Assembly: GCA_030848705.1 (NCBI GenBank)
Contig: CM061244.1
Location: forward strand, 51,935,190-51,999,189
Length of the DNA: 64,000 nucleotides
From: Heracleum sosnowskyi
Taxonomy: Eukaryota; Streptophyta; Magnoliopsida; Apiales; Apiaceae
Direction of reading: 5' to 3'
In this document: positions 53,040-63,654 of the stretch, piece by piece
Layout: each line of letters opens with the position of its first letter
How positions within the stretch are numbered: the first letter of the stretch is position 1
The notes under the pieces: model-generated
What the model was told of the DNA's origin: nothing
Seen by the model: the letters and a program-made list of their open reading frames with translations, nothing else
The model's database searches: none
Position numbers and translations under genes: made by a program

Positions 53040-54998
53040 TCAGAAATTCTCAAAATTCATCATTCCAAGCTCATTCACCAACTTGTTGAAAGTAGCTTCA
53101 GGCAGTGGCTTGGTGAATATATCAGCTAGTTGTTGATCAGTAGGAACAAAGTGAAGTTCAATTGTTCCTTCCAGAACCTGTTCTCTTATGAAGTGATATC
53201 TAATACTGATGTGTTTAGTAAGAGAATGCTGAACTGGATTTCCTGTCATTGCAATAGAACTTTGGTTATCACAATAAATAGGGATTTTTGAGTTTGACAT
53301 GCCATAATCTAACAACTGATTTCTCATCCACATTATCTGAGCACAACAACTTCCTGTAGCAATGTACTCAGCTTCTGCAGTTGAAGTAGAGATAGACTTT
53401 TGCTTTTTACTAGACCATGAAACTAGTCTACCACCCAAAAACTGACAGCTTCCTGAAGTACTTTTCCTGTCTATCTTGCATCCTGCAAAATCAGCATCTG
53501 AATAACCACACAACCCAAAATCTGATTCCCTTACATACCAAAGGCCAAGTGAAGGAGTGCCTTTGAGATATCTGAATATTCTTTTGACTGCAATCAGATG
53601 AGGTTCCCTAGGTTTTGCTTGAAATCTTGCACACAGACAGGTTGCAAACATGATATCTGGTCTACTTGCAGTGAGATACAATAAAGAGCCAATCATCCCT
53701 CTGTAGTGAGTTACATCTACCTCAGCACCTTGATCAGGATCAAGTTTAGTAGCTGTAGCAATTGGAGTACTTGTAGTAGCACAATCTTGCATGTTAAATC
53801 TCTTCAATAAATTCTTTGTATACTTTGAATGATTGATAAAAATACCATCATTAGTCTGTTTAACTTGAAGACCAAGAAAGTAACTCATTTCTCCCATCAT
53901 GCTCATTTCATATCTTGACTGCATAAGCTTAGAAAACTTTTCACACAGCTTATTGTTTGTTGACCCAAAAATGATATCATCAACAATAATCTGAACTAAA
54001 AGCAAATCCTTACCATGATTCAAATAGAATAGAGTTTTATCAATAGTACCTCTTTTGAATCCACTTTCCAGTAAGAATTGAGCTAGAGTTTCATACCATG
54101 CTCTTGGAGCTTGCTTTAGTCCATAAAGTGCCTCATCCAATCTGTAGACATGATTTGGATACTTTGGATCAATGAAACCAGGAGGCTGTTCAACATATAC
54201 TTCTTCCTCCAGTTCACCATTTAAGAAAGCACTTTTAACATCCATCTGGAAAACCTTGAATTTCTTGTGAGCTGCATAAGCCAGAAAGATCCTGATGGCT
54301 TCTAGTCTTGCAACAAGAGCAAACGTTTCATCATAATCAATTCCTTCTTATTGAGAATACCCCTTTGCAACATAGATCAAGATGTAACATGTGATATGGT
54401 TCACCAATAGAGGATTCAGATTTACTCTTGAATGATGTCCTTCTCTGTTTAGCTTTTTGACATGCATCACAGAGTGCATCAGGAGTATACAAAGCTTTAG
54501 GCAATCCTCTAACCAAATCTTTCTTAATCAACTCATTGATATTGCGGAAGTTGAGATGAGAAAGCTTCTTGTGCCAATTCCAACTTTCATCTACTGATGC
54601 TTTACTGATGAGACAAGTAGGAGAGCCATCAGTTTTTGCTTGAATGTTGGCTTCATAAATGTTACCATGCCTGTAGCCAGTGAGTGCAACCTTTCCTGAT
54701 GCTTTGCTGACTACTTCACAATGTGTGGAATAGAAGTTGACATGACAACCTCTGTCAGTGATTTGACTAATACTCAACAGGTTGTGTTTTAGTCCCTTCA
54801 CTAGAGCAACTTTTTCAATGATGACATTTCCATTGATTATATTGCCATATCCCAAAGTTTGTCCAATGTTGCCATCTCCATAAGACACAGTTGGGCCAGC
54901 TTTTTCTTCATATTCTGATAACAGGGCTTTGTTTCCAGTCAAGTGCACAGAACATCCACTATCCATGACTAATACATTTTTCCTTTTTCCCTGCAATC
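53040..54998 (-). pseudogene. pol: Copia pol of G with integrase core deleted
   Basis: In element order: protease with VMDSGCSVHLTG (about 54965), the integrase HHCC finger (WHKKLSHLN ... CDACQKAK), then an abrupt junction near 54372-54376 where HMLHLDL runs into VAKG of the RT finger region. The integrase catalytic core, the integrase-RT linker and the RT start are missing (several hundred codons). A stop and frame change follow near 54340-54355. From 54245 to 53040 the frame is open: MDVKSAFLNG, an altered catalytic region reading VDDIIFGS (IIVDD rather than IYVDD), RNase H with YSDADFAG, and QLADIFTKPL. It cannot integrate by its own enzyme. Confidence 0.85.
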
Positions 54999-55012
54999 AG
55001 AATTACAATTCA
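54999..55012 (-). promoter_or_regulatory. Acceptor-like site at gag/pol junction of G
   Basis: Between the gag stop (TAG at 55015-55013) and the protease frame the element-sense sequence reads TTCTGATTGCAG|GG. The TGA inside it closes the protease frame upstream, so that frame opens at TTG (54996). Same layout as in C. Confidence 0.4.
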
Positions 55013-57312
55013 CTAGTTAGAATATTTAGGAACCCACACTTGTTGGGTTCCTTTTCCATGCATCTTACTTAATTTAGCAACAGAAGACTTTTTGACTTTA
55101 GCAGTCCTGACATGATTTACTTCATCAAGATTTGCTTTGTCAGTATCAGTATTAACAGATGCATGCTTCACATTGACATTCTTAATGATACCAGAATTTG
55201 CACTTTTATTAAACTTAGGTAAAGGATCATAAAAGTTATAGTACAAACTATGATATTCTTCACAAGTATAAATAGAATACCATTTACTACCACAATGAAA
55301 ACATGACTTCTGTGGTTTATAAAATACTGATCTACTCCTAACATCAGACTTAGGACTTTCAGTAACTTTCTTTTTACTCTTCCTGCAATCAATAGCAAGA
55401 TGATTAGAGTTCCATAGTTAAAGCAGCATTTTCTAGGTGCATTTGGGATAAACCTATAGTTATTCTCTTTATTAATCCCAACTTTACCATTCCTGTTTCT
55501 CTTGACAGTTGGTAGATTTTGTTTACCAATTGCATCACTAAATTTTTCCCTAAGTTGTTTCTGAGACAATAAACCTACATTCTTCTTTTCAGTTTTCTTG
55601 ACAAGTTTAGACTTCACATTAGAGACTGAGTTATCAGAAGTAGATCCCTTTTGAAAAGTAGAATTGGGATCATTACCAAATACAAATTTAACAGGCTTAA
55701 TCTTTGATTTGGTCTTGTCTATAACATGTCTATAGGTCATTGGTCTTACTGTCTCATCTATTACAACTTTCTTTTTCAACTTCTTATCCTCATCTGACTT
55801 ATAACCTAGACACTCTTTCCAATTCTTAGAAGTATTTATTTCATGAAATTTCCTTCCAGAATATGTCCAGGTTCTGATCTTCTCTTTAGAATCCTCAAGT
55901 TCTTTTTCAAGAGAAGTAAATTTAAATTTCATCTCCAAATACATGTGTTTAGCATTATCAGATTCTATCTGTACTTTTTGCATAAAAGAGAATTCAGTTT
56001 CTAGATGCTCATTCCTTTTCCTAAGTTTAGACATCTCAGATAAGATCCTAGTATTCTCAGCCGTTTGACTACTAAAGCTAATATGCAATGACTTTAGAAA
56101 ACATCTTAACTCAGAAGCATTATCATTATCAAAATCAAAGACAATATTTAGTACCTTATCATCAGGAACAACAGATTCATCAGTATTGGCCATTAGGGCA
56201 TAGTTGACCACCTTAGTGTCAGAATTTGAGGAAGAGTCCACCTCAGTATTCATCCTTGCTTTAGCCTTCTTGCACTCAGTTGCAAAGTGCCCCATTCCAT
56301 TACACTTGTAGCATCTAACCTTTGACTTGTCAAATTTGCCACTTTTGCTGTCCTTTTTGTTGTACTTGTCTTTGGCAGCATTGAAGGTCTTTTTATGGAA
56401 GTTGCCTTGTCTTCTAGCCTTCCTGAACTTCATCTTTTTAAAGCCTCTGACTATCATAGCAACCATCTCTTCCATGTCTGAGTCAGAAGAATCATCATCA
56501 GTATTGGCATCAGGATTGCCATCAGTATCTGATGATGAGTCATCAGGATCTGACTCAACTATTTTTATTTTCCTCCTAGAGACCTCCATAGCTTTTCCTT
56601 TTGATTTAGCCTCAACTTTCAAGGCAATGGATTTTGCCTTGCTGCTTTTCTTATTCTTCCTTTGTTGAACCTCAAGATCATAGGTTCTCAGCATCCCATA
56701 AACTTCATCAAGAGACACAGTGTTTAGATCACACTGATGTCTAATGATTGATGTTTGTGTATCCCATTCTTCTGGTAAAGCTCTCAGAAACTTGGTATTA
56801 GAATCTTCAGATACATACTCTTTGCCTACTAATGATAGATTATTCAAGAGTGTCAGGAATCTATCATACAAGTACGTAAGGCTCTCATCAGGTCTTGCAT
56901 CAAATTGTTCATACTCTTGAATAAGTAGAGCCCTTCTATTTTTCTTGACAGATGTAGATCCTTGGCATTGAGTTTCCAAAGTATCCCAAATTTCTTTTGC
57001 AGATTTGCATGCAATCACCCTGTTAGACATGACAACATCAAGGCTGTTGTGAAGGATATTCTTTATCTTTGCATCTCTGAGAACATCAGCTTTCTCTTCA
57101 GGAGTCCATTCACTTTTTACCTTGACCACGTAGTGTTCAGGTACAGTATCTGTTTGTGCAACTATTCTCGTAGGAATATATGGTCCATCACGTATCCTGT
57201 CCAAATAGTCAGGATCCATAGCCTCCAGGTACATCACCATCTTTACCTTCCATGTTGGATATTCAGTTTTCTTCAGGATGGGAATTTTCATGCTTTCATA
57301 CTTTGTCGACAT
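55013..57312 (-). pseudogene. gag: Copia gag with one frameshift (element G)
   Basis: ATG at 57312, 36 nt after the PBS. It has YPTWKVKMVMYLEA, the capsid part EIWDTLETQCQGS and an intact first knuckle (CYKCNGMGHFATEC). A frame change near 55408, just after CCFNYG, diverts the frame. The correct frame resumes (ORF through 55013) with a third knuckle CFHCGSKWYSIYTC in which the zinc-binding His is Tyr. In the second knuckle a Cys is Tyr. An acidic segment has NPDANTDDDSSDSD written with the AATCCTGAT motif. Capsid and RNA-binding protein, now broken. Confidence 0.85.
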
Positions 57313-57347
57313 CTTAGATTGTATCTGATTCAAATTTAAATCAGTTC

Positions 57348-57359
57348 GCTCTGATACCA
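57348..57359 (-). other. Primer-binding site of element G
   Basis: TGGTATCAGAGC in element sense, two bases after the LTR. Confidence 0.93.
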
Positions 57360-57361
57360 AT

Positions 57362-57922
57362 TGTTGCCCAGTAAATAACAATTGTAGAAGGGGGTTGAAT
57401 ACAATTGTATAAGATTCTCGACTTAATAAATTATGTATCACAAATATGAAAGAATAATAACAGCTTTATTAAATCTGATATAAAACTGTTACAAACTCTC
57501 TCAAGAAATTCTGATGTTCTTGAGAGCTTCTAGGTTAAAAAATACTCGTGTATGTGATCGATCTAAATCGAAACCTAAACTGTGTTTATATACTACACAG
57601 CTTCTCTATCAATTACAAGATAAGTCCTAATCAATTACAAACTAGATTGAAACATATCCTAATCGACAGCTGCATTCCTATAAACTAGGAACCGACAAAA
57701 TAAACTTCCTTTTTGAACTAGACTCAAAAACCAACTTGAAATAGAAATCCTGATCAGCTTCCAGTCCTGATGATCAATCCTGATCACAGTCCTGATATAA
57801 ATCCTGATGATAATCCTGATATTGACGCTTGAGCAATACTGATGACCATGCAATACTGATGACGTCAGCAATCCTGATCAGTTGAGTCTAGATCCTGACG
57901 ATCATTGAATCCTGATCTAAAA
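57362..57922 (-). repeat. 5' LTR of element G
   Basis: 561 bp, matching 47274-47837. The outer end is degraded (CTAAAA instead of CTAACA). It holds the hairpin (57378-57408) and the AATCCTGAT cluster. TATATAGACC-type sequence is absent; TGTGTTTATATACTACACAG (57581-57600) is the likely TATA region. Confidence 0.93.
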
Positions 57923-57927
57923 AGAAG

Positions 57928-60608
57928 TGGTGAAGTTGCTTTAACTGGTGTAAAGAAAGGAAGCTTGTTTGTGGCCAATCTAAAGGCTGCAGATAAGGGT
58001 GAAATATGTTGTTTCTACACAAATGCCACAAATGAAGAATTTCGGCTTTAGCACAAGAAACTGTCTCACTTAAATGTCAAGGCAATGAATTCTCTAGCAA
58101 AGAGAGAACTCATCAAAGACATGTCTGCTTTGGAATTTGTTCAAGATGGAGCTTTTGAAGCATGTCAAAGAGGGAAGATAAAAAGGTCAAGTCACAAGAA
58201 CAAACTGCTCAACTCAAACTCAAAACCTCTGCAGTTAATTCACATGGACTTATTTGGTCCTGTAAATGTAATGTCTCTTTCCAAGAAGAAATATGCTCTA
58301 GTTATGGTGGATGATTATTCAAGATACACTTGGGTGGAATTCTTATTCTCCAAGGATGAAGCCCCTCAAGTCATTATAGAGCATATCAAGAGAGTTGATA
58401 GAGAAGCACAAAACACTGGTTCCTCTGTGGTTGCTCTGAGAAGTGATAATGGAACTGAATTTAGAAATGCCACATTGTATGAGTTCTGCAAAGACAAGGG
58501 CATCTCTCAACAATTTTCAGCTCCTAGAACTCCACAGCAAAATGGAGTGGAAGAAAGAAAGAATAAAACTCTCATTGAAGCTGCAAGAACAATGCTATTG
58601 GATGCAAAGCTACCTACTAGCTTTTAGGCTGATGTTGTTAACACAACATGCTATGTGCAAAATAGAACATTGATCAATAAGAGGTCTGGAAAAACCTCTT
58701 ACTCTTTGATGACTGGAAAAAGAGCATCCTTCAAGCATCTTCATGTATTTGCAAGCAAGTGTTTTGTGATGAAAGATACATCTGAGCATGTTGGAAAATT
58801 TGATGTTAAGGCATTTGAAGGTATCTTCATTGGATACTCTCTGGAAAGGACAACATACAGAGTGTTTGTACCTGAGCAACACAAAGTAATGGAGATCATG
58901 GATGTTACTTTCAATGACAAGAAATTCCCTGGTCTTGAAACAAATGAAAAAGACAGTGTGCCATTGAGATTTTAAAATCAAGGATATCTTGAAGATTCTG
59001 AAAGTGAAGAAGAGACACATGTTCTAACTGTTCTAAATGATGAAAGAAATGAATTTGCTGATCACCCTCAAACACCTGTGCAAGGGAACAATGACACAGG
59101 GGGAGAAGAAGAAAATTCCAACAATGGTGATCAAAATGACTCTGAGTCAACCCAAAGAGATGAACAGGGTCATACAAGAAAATGGGACAGAGCCCACACT
59201 AGAGAAAAAATCATTGGTGATCCTAGTGAAGGTGTTAGAACAAGGAGAGCTACAATGAATACATGTCTGTATAGCTATTTTTTATCACAGGAAGAACCAA
59301 AAGTAATTGAAGAAGCTTTGAAACACTCTGACTGGATTGTTGGCATGCAAGAAGAATTGAATTAATTTGAGAAGAACAAAGTTTGGGAATTAGTACCACC
59401 TCATGAAGATAAGAATGTCATTGAAACCAAATGGGTTTTCAGGAACAAAATGGATGAAGAAGGTGTAGTCGTGAGAAACAAAGCAAGGTTGGTTGCTAAA
59501 GGATATTGTCAACAAGAAGGCATTGATTATGATGAGACATTTGCACCTGTAGCAAGACTGGAGGCCATCAGAATATTTTTGGCCTTTGCAGCTCACTCAG
59601 ACTTCAAAGTGTATCAAATGGATGTGAAAAGTGCTTTTCTCAATGGTGATCTTGCTGAAGAAGTATATGTGTCCCAACCTCCTCGCTTTGAAAATGAAGA
59701 ATTTCCAGACTTTGTGTACAGATTGCTCAAGGCACTCTATGGACTCAAACATGCACCTAGAGCTTGGTATGAAACCCTTTCTCAATTTCTTACAGAGCAT
59801 CAATTCACAGGAGGGACAATTGATAAAACTCTATTCTTCAAAAAACATGGTAATGATATCATTCTAGTTCGATTTATGTGGATGATATTATCTTTGGCTC
59901 TTCAAATGAAAAACTATGTCAACGGTTTTCCAAGCTGATGCAAAGCAAGTATGAGATGAGTATGATGCGAGAGCTAACCTACTTCTTAGGTCTGCAAGTA
60001 AATCAAAGGGAGGATGGCATCTTCATAAATCAATCAAAGTATGTCAAAGATCTTTTGAAGAAATATGGTTTAGAAGATTCATCCCCTGCAAAAAACTCCA
60101 ATGTCAACTGCAATTAAGCTTGGTGAAGATAAAAGAGGAAAGAGAGTTGACATCAAGGTTTATAGAGGCATGGTTGGATAATTACTCTATCTCACAGCTA
60201 GCAGGCCAAAGGTTAGTATCCTGGTTCAGTAAGAAACAACAATCCACAACAACATCTACAGCTGAGGCTGAATATATTGCTGCTGGAAGCTGCTGTGCTC
60301 AATTGCTTTGGATTAGAAATCAATTCATGGACTATGGACTAGTGTTGGAACACATTTCTCTTATGTGTGACAATACTAGTGCAATATCCATTGTTGCCAA
60401 TCCTGTTAATCATTCTACTAAAAAGCATATTGAGATAAGGTACCATTTCATTTGGGAACATGCTGCAAATGGTACTATAGCAGTGTCTTATGTTCCAACT
60501 GAGAAACAATTAGCTGACATATTTACTAAACCTCTAAATGAAGTAGTCTTCAAAAGACTAGTGAGTGAAATTGGAATGCTCAATCCTTCATTTACTAGTT
60601 CTAAGTAA
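57928..60608 (+). pseudogene. pol: Copia pol of F: integrase, RT, RNase H (broken)
   Basis: Continues F after G. The integrase HHCC finger is damaged (HKKLSHLN preceded by TAG at about 58050). The catalytic context HMDLFGPV, LRSDNGTEF and PQQNGVEERKN is readable. A TAG near 58625 follows TSF, where FWAD is usual, consistent with TGG-to-TAG. Further stops lie near 58972 and 59363, and a frame change near 59870 splits the RT active site (readable as MDDIIFGS). Near 60200 the frame runs from LLYLTASRP directly into RLVSWFSKK, a deletion of about 75 codons spanning the RNase H start. The C-terminus, STAEAEY ... QLADIFTKPL, is intact. Confidence 0.85.
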
Positions 60609-61318
60609 TTATGCTAGTTAATTGTTGCAGCAGTAAATTTTCACTGTATTTAAATGCTCTATTTGATTGGAGTGAAAATTAGCTGAGATATGATTTATAA
60701 ATATTTCAGTATTCTACTGCATATTTTTCAAAATCTTATATGTTTTTGGAACTGTGAGCTTTTAAGACATCTCTATATAGGTGTTTTTGAGAGTTCACGA
60801 TATAGTTCAAAGTAAACAGACCAATATCGCAAACTGTCAAAGTTGTGAGACTTCGCGATATAGTTCAATTCTTGAGTTTGCGATCTACTTAGTGGACTTC
60901 GCGACACAGAATAACTATATCGATAAGTCCTCACACATTGACAGAATTTTGAATTAAATTGATTTTATTTCAAAATTTTGATATATGTCTGACAAATTGA
61001 TTGAAATTCCAAACGAGAGTTCTCGACAAGATATTTATACTATATCGCAAAGTCTCCTCTTTACTCCTACCCTCTAGACTTTGCGACATAGTTCTTTTCC
61101 AGACTTTGCGATGTACTTTGCAAGACTTTGCGATACAGGCTATTTTGAGACTTCACGACATTGAAATAGTCTGTACATATCCATATCTCTATATCGCACT
61201 GTCTCAGTCATATAAATACCTTTTGCAAACACTTTTACCCTTTTCATCTTATCGATTACTCTCAATCCCTAAACCTAATTTCAAATCTTTCCCCCTCTTT
61301 TCAACCTCAAACTCGGAA
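60609..61318 (+). promoter_or_regulatory. Spacer between pol and env-like ORF of F: 12-copy motif cluster and TATA box
   Basis: Non-coding. 60796-61203 holds twelve copies of GACTTTGCGATATAG or its reverse. CATATAAATACC at 61209-61220 is a good TATA box about 105 nt before the ATG at 61319, followed by a CT-rich leader (CCCCCTCTTTTC) typical of plant core promoters. Use as an internal promoter is inferred. Confidence 0.5.
60796..61203. repeat. GACTTTGCGATATAG motif cluster of F
   Basis: Copies near 60796, 60833, 60849, 60876, 60894, 60914, 61040, 61077, 61102, 61123, 61149 and 61189, on both strands. Variation is mostly T/C or G/A at CpG-like positions. Confidence 0.85.
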
Positions 61319-63654
61319 ATGACACCCAAATCTCAAACAACTACTTCATCTAATCCCTTAGTCATACCCAAAGAAACAAACTTTCTCACAATCCCCTCTG
61401 ATATAGAAGCCAACCCAAGGTACAAGTGCTTTGTACGCTTTTTGAACACATCATACCTTCTCAAAGCTCTCACAATGAACCCATCGATGTATGTTGACCT
61501 ACTGAGCTTTCTGGAGGACTACAACTTGTACTGTCATGGCCAAGGAGGATGGAACTTCATTTATAGAGATACATTGCAAGGTTGGAGGCAAGGAATTGCA
61601 GTTTGGGGAGAAAGAAGTGAATGAGACTTTTGGCTTTAAAACTGAGAATCATGATGATGAAGCAAATGACAAACAAATGGTGGATTTTATGGACTTCATT
61701 AAGTATGCTGATACAATTGAGATGGCCAAGCTGAACAAAAAGAATGTTAGGAGGGAGTGGTCATATCTGTTTGATGCTCTCCAGAAAGTGTTCCTGTGCA
61801 GAAAGACATGATGGGATCAAATTAGCCACATTGTAGTGAAGCTTGCCTACTCCTTGGACTACAATCAAGAAATCAATGTTGGAGCTATCATCACTCGAGA
61901 ATTGACTCAAAGGTTAGGCAAAACTCCACGTGAAAGAGGTAATGAAATTTTCTACCCTCGCTTTATTCAATGCATTTTAAATCATCTAGATAATAAGCTG
62001 CATGAAGTAGACGATATAGACACAACAAAGCTGGCTTATCCTAAGTCCATGTCCAAAGTCATTTTTGGAACATTGGACACTAGGAATCAAATAGATGTGG
62101 TTTTAAGTGTTACTGAGCATATGCAAGCAACATTTGAAACCTATACACTTGATAAGCCCATATATCATTCACTTTCCTGGAAAGGGAAGGCTAAGACTGA
62201 TGGAGCCTCAGAGTCTAACCCAAGCCTCCCTAACCCATCCAGTCAACCATTTGAAAACACTACTCTAGTGATTAGGGAGCCAAGTGCACCAACCTCTCAA
62301 AAGGTTGTTGCCACTAAAAAGAAGAGTAAGAAGAGAGCCATTGCTATTACTGATGATTCTGTATATTTAGGTAGTGAGGAACCTGAGTCACAGCTCACCG
62401 GACAAAAGAAGAAATCCAAGCAAATAGCCACCACTGAATCCTCCCAACAGGATTCAGATGTGATAAAAGGGGTAAACCTGTTACTGTCAATGGCCTCTCA
62501 AAAGGTCATTGGTATTGAAAAGAGTAGTCTCCCCAATACAACCTGTACAGAGTCTGCACAGAGTCAAGAACCCACTCTTGACTCAGGTGAACAACAGGGT
62601 GGAACTACACTGAGTGGAGAGCACATCACTATTGAAACTCTTCCTATTTCTCAGGGGGAGTTGCCAAAATCTCGTCTAAACCCCACTTCTCTATCAGAAT
62701 CTCTCAATGCTAATATTTCTTCTCAACAGGAAAGTCATTCCAATGACATTCCTGCCTTTGATCATTCACTCTTTGATTCTGTAAATGAGCCAATTTCAAG
62801 TGACATGGTACTTGACACTGTGCTCACCACCCAGGACATAAATTCTGTTGGTCAGGAAATGCACGCTGGGGCATATTCTAATGACAACAACAAAAACACA
62901 AAGGATTCACCAGTTTTTACTGGAGACTCTGTGCCAACTTCTCCAATCCCGAGGGACTTGGAAATGCCTTCACAGGCACATAGAGATGATGTTGTAACTC
63001 ATCCTATTTCAATGGAGACAACATCATACTCTACAACCATTCCAAGGCTGGAGGAAACTCACACACCTTTTATCCCTATTGCAGAACCCTCATCTGCGAC
63101 AGAAGTGCCTAGCACTAGCTCTAACTTGGCTCAGGCCACTTTGTCTCAATGGCTGGGGTCTGTGCACCATGACAAGCCTTCAGGATCATCATCTATGCCC
63201 ACTCTATTGATGGAAGAAGCCCTCCAAAGCTTAAATGTGGTACATATTGGTGAGTTCTCAAAGATTGCTCAACACCTTCTTATAGCTGGCCTCCCAAACA
63301 AGGACTATGAGGCAATTCTCTTATGTTGAAGCACAGAAAGACAAAATAGTTGATGAGGCTCAACATGATGGTAATGTGGATGCCTGGTTGGATGCCAAGA
63401 GGTCTATGAAGCTCAAGGATGCTCTAGCATTTCTCAGGGAAGACTACCTTACATCCTTGGGGTCCAATGCCAAAAGTCTATCTCCTGCAGAAGTCTATGA
63501 TGCAGTCAACGAGGTCTATAAAAATCAGCTAAAGGCTCTGCACTATCTTGGGAATGGTCTTCAATCAGAAATCTCCACTATCAAGGAAGAAACAGATCAA
63601 GCATTGACAAAGCTCAAGAATTCTTATCTTTCTGATTTTCCCAAGGTAGATGTT
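61319..63654 (+). pseudogene. env-like ORF of F, truncated by H
   Basis: ATG at 61319 after the TATA/CT leader. The N-terminal module is present (PRYKCFVRFLNTSYL, then KELQFGEKEVNETFGF, REWSYLFDALQKVF, VKLAYSLDYNQEINVGAIITREL, GNEIFYPRFIQCIL) but broken by a frameshift near 61580-61600 and a TGA at 61809. From 61836 a 498-codon open stretch is Ser/Thr/Pro-rich, with KKKSKKRA-type basic clusters. A frame change near 63310 leads into a coiled-coil-prone C-terminal part (63307-63654) cut by insertion H. Homologous in layout to the ORFs of B, C and G. Function unknown. Confidence 0.7.

Larger units (their letters stand above)
47274..57922 (-). mobile_element. Element G: copia SIRE-like retrotransposon with internal deletion
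   Basis: Minus orientation: 5' LTR (57922-57362), PBS (57359-57348), gag, protease, deleted integrase, RT-RNase H, spacer, env-like ORF, PPT (47846-47840) and 3' LTR (47837-47274). TSD GGAAG (47269-47273) versus AGAAG (57923-57927), one change. LTRs differ at roughly 14 positions by eye, so it is older than C, D and E. Confidence 0.93.
47033..63654 (+). mobile_element. Element F: old copia SIRE-like retrotransposon, host of B, G and H
   Basis: Visible as 47033-47273 and 57923-63654: protease, integrase, RT, RNase H, a spacer with a GACTTTGCGATATAG motif cluster, and an env-like ORF cut at its 3' end by H. Coding is continuous in order across G. Several nonsense codons, frameshifts and a deletion mark it as the oldest layer. 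Its LTRs are not in the window. Confidence 0.82.

Noticed and set aside
60796..61203. CRISPR-like array
   Set aside because: Copies are in both orientations with irregular spacing in a plant retrotransposon; no array structure.
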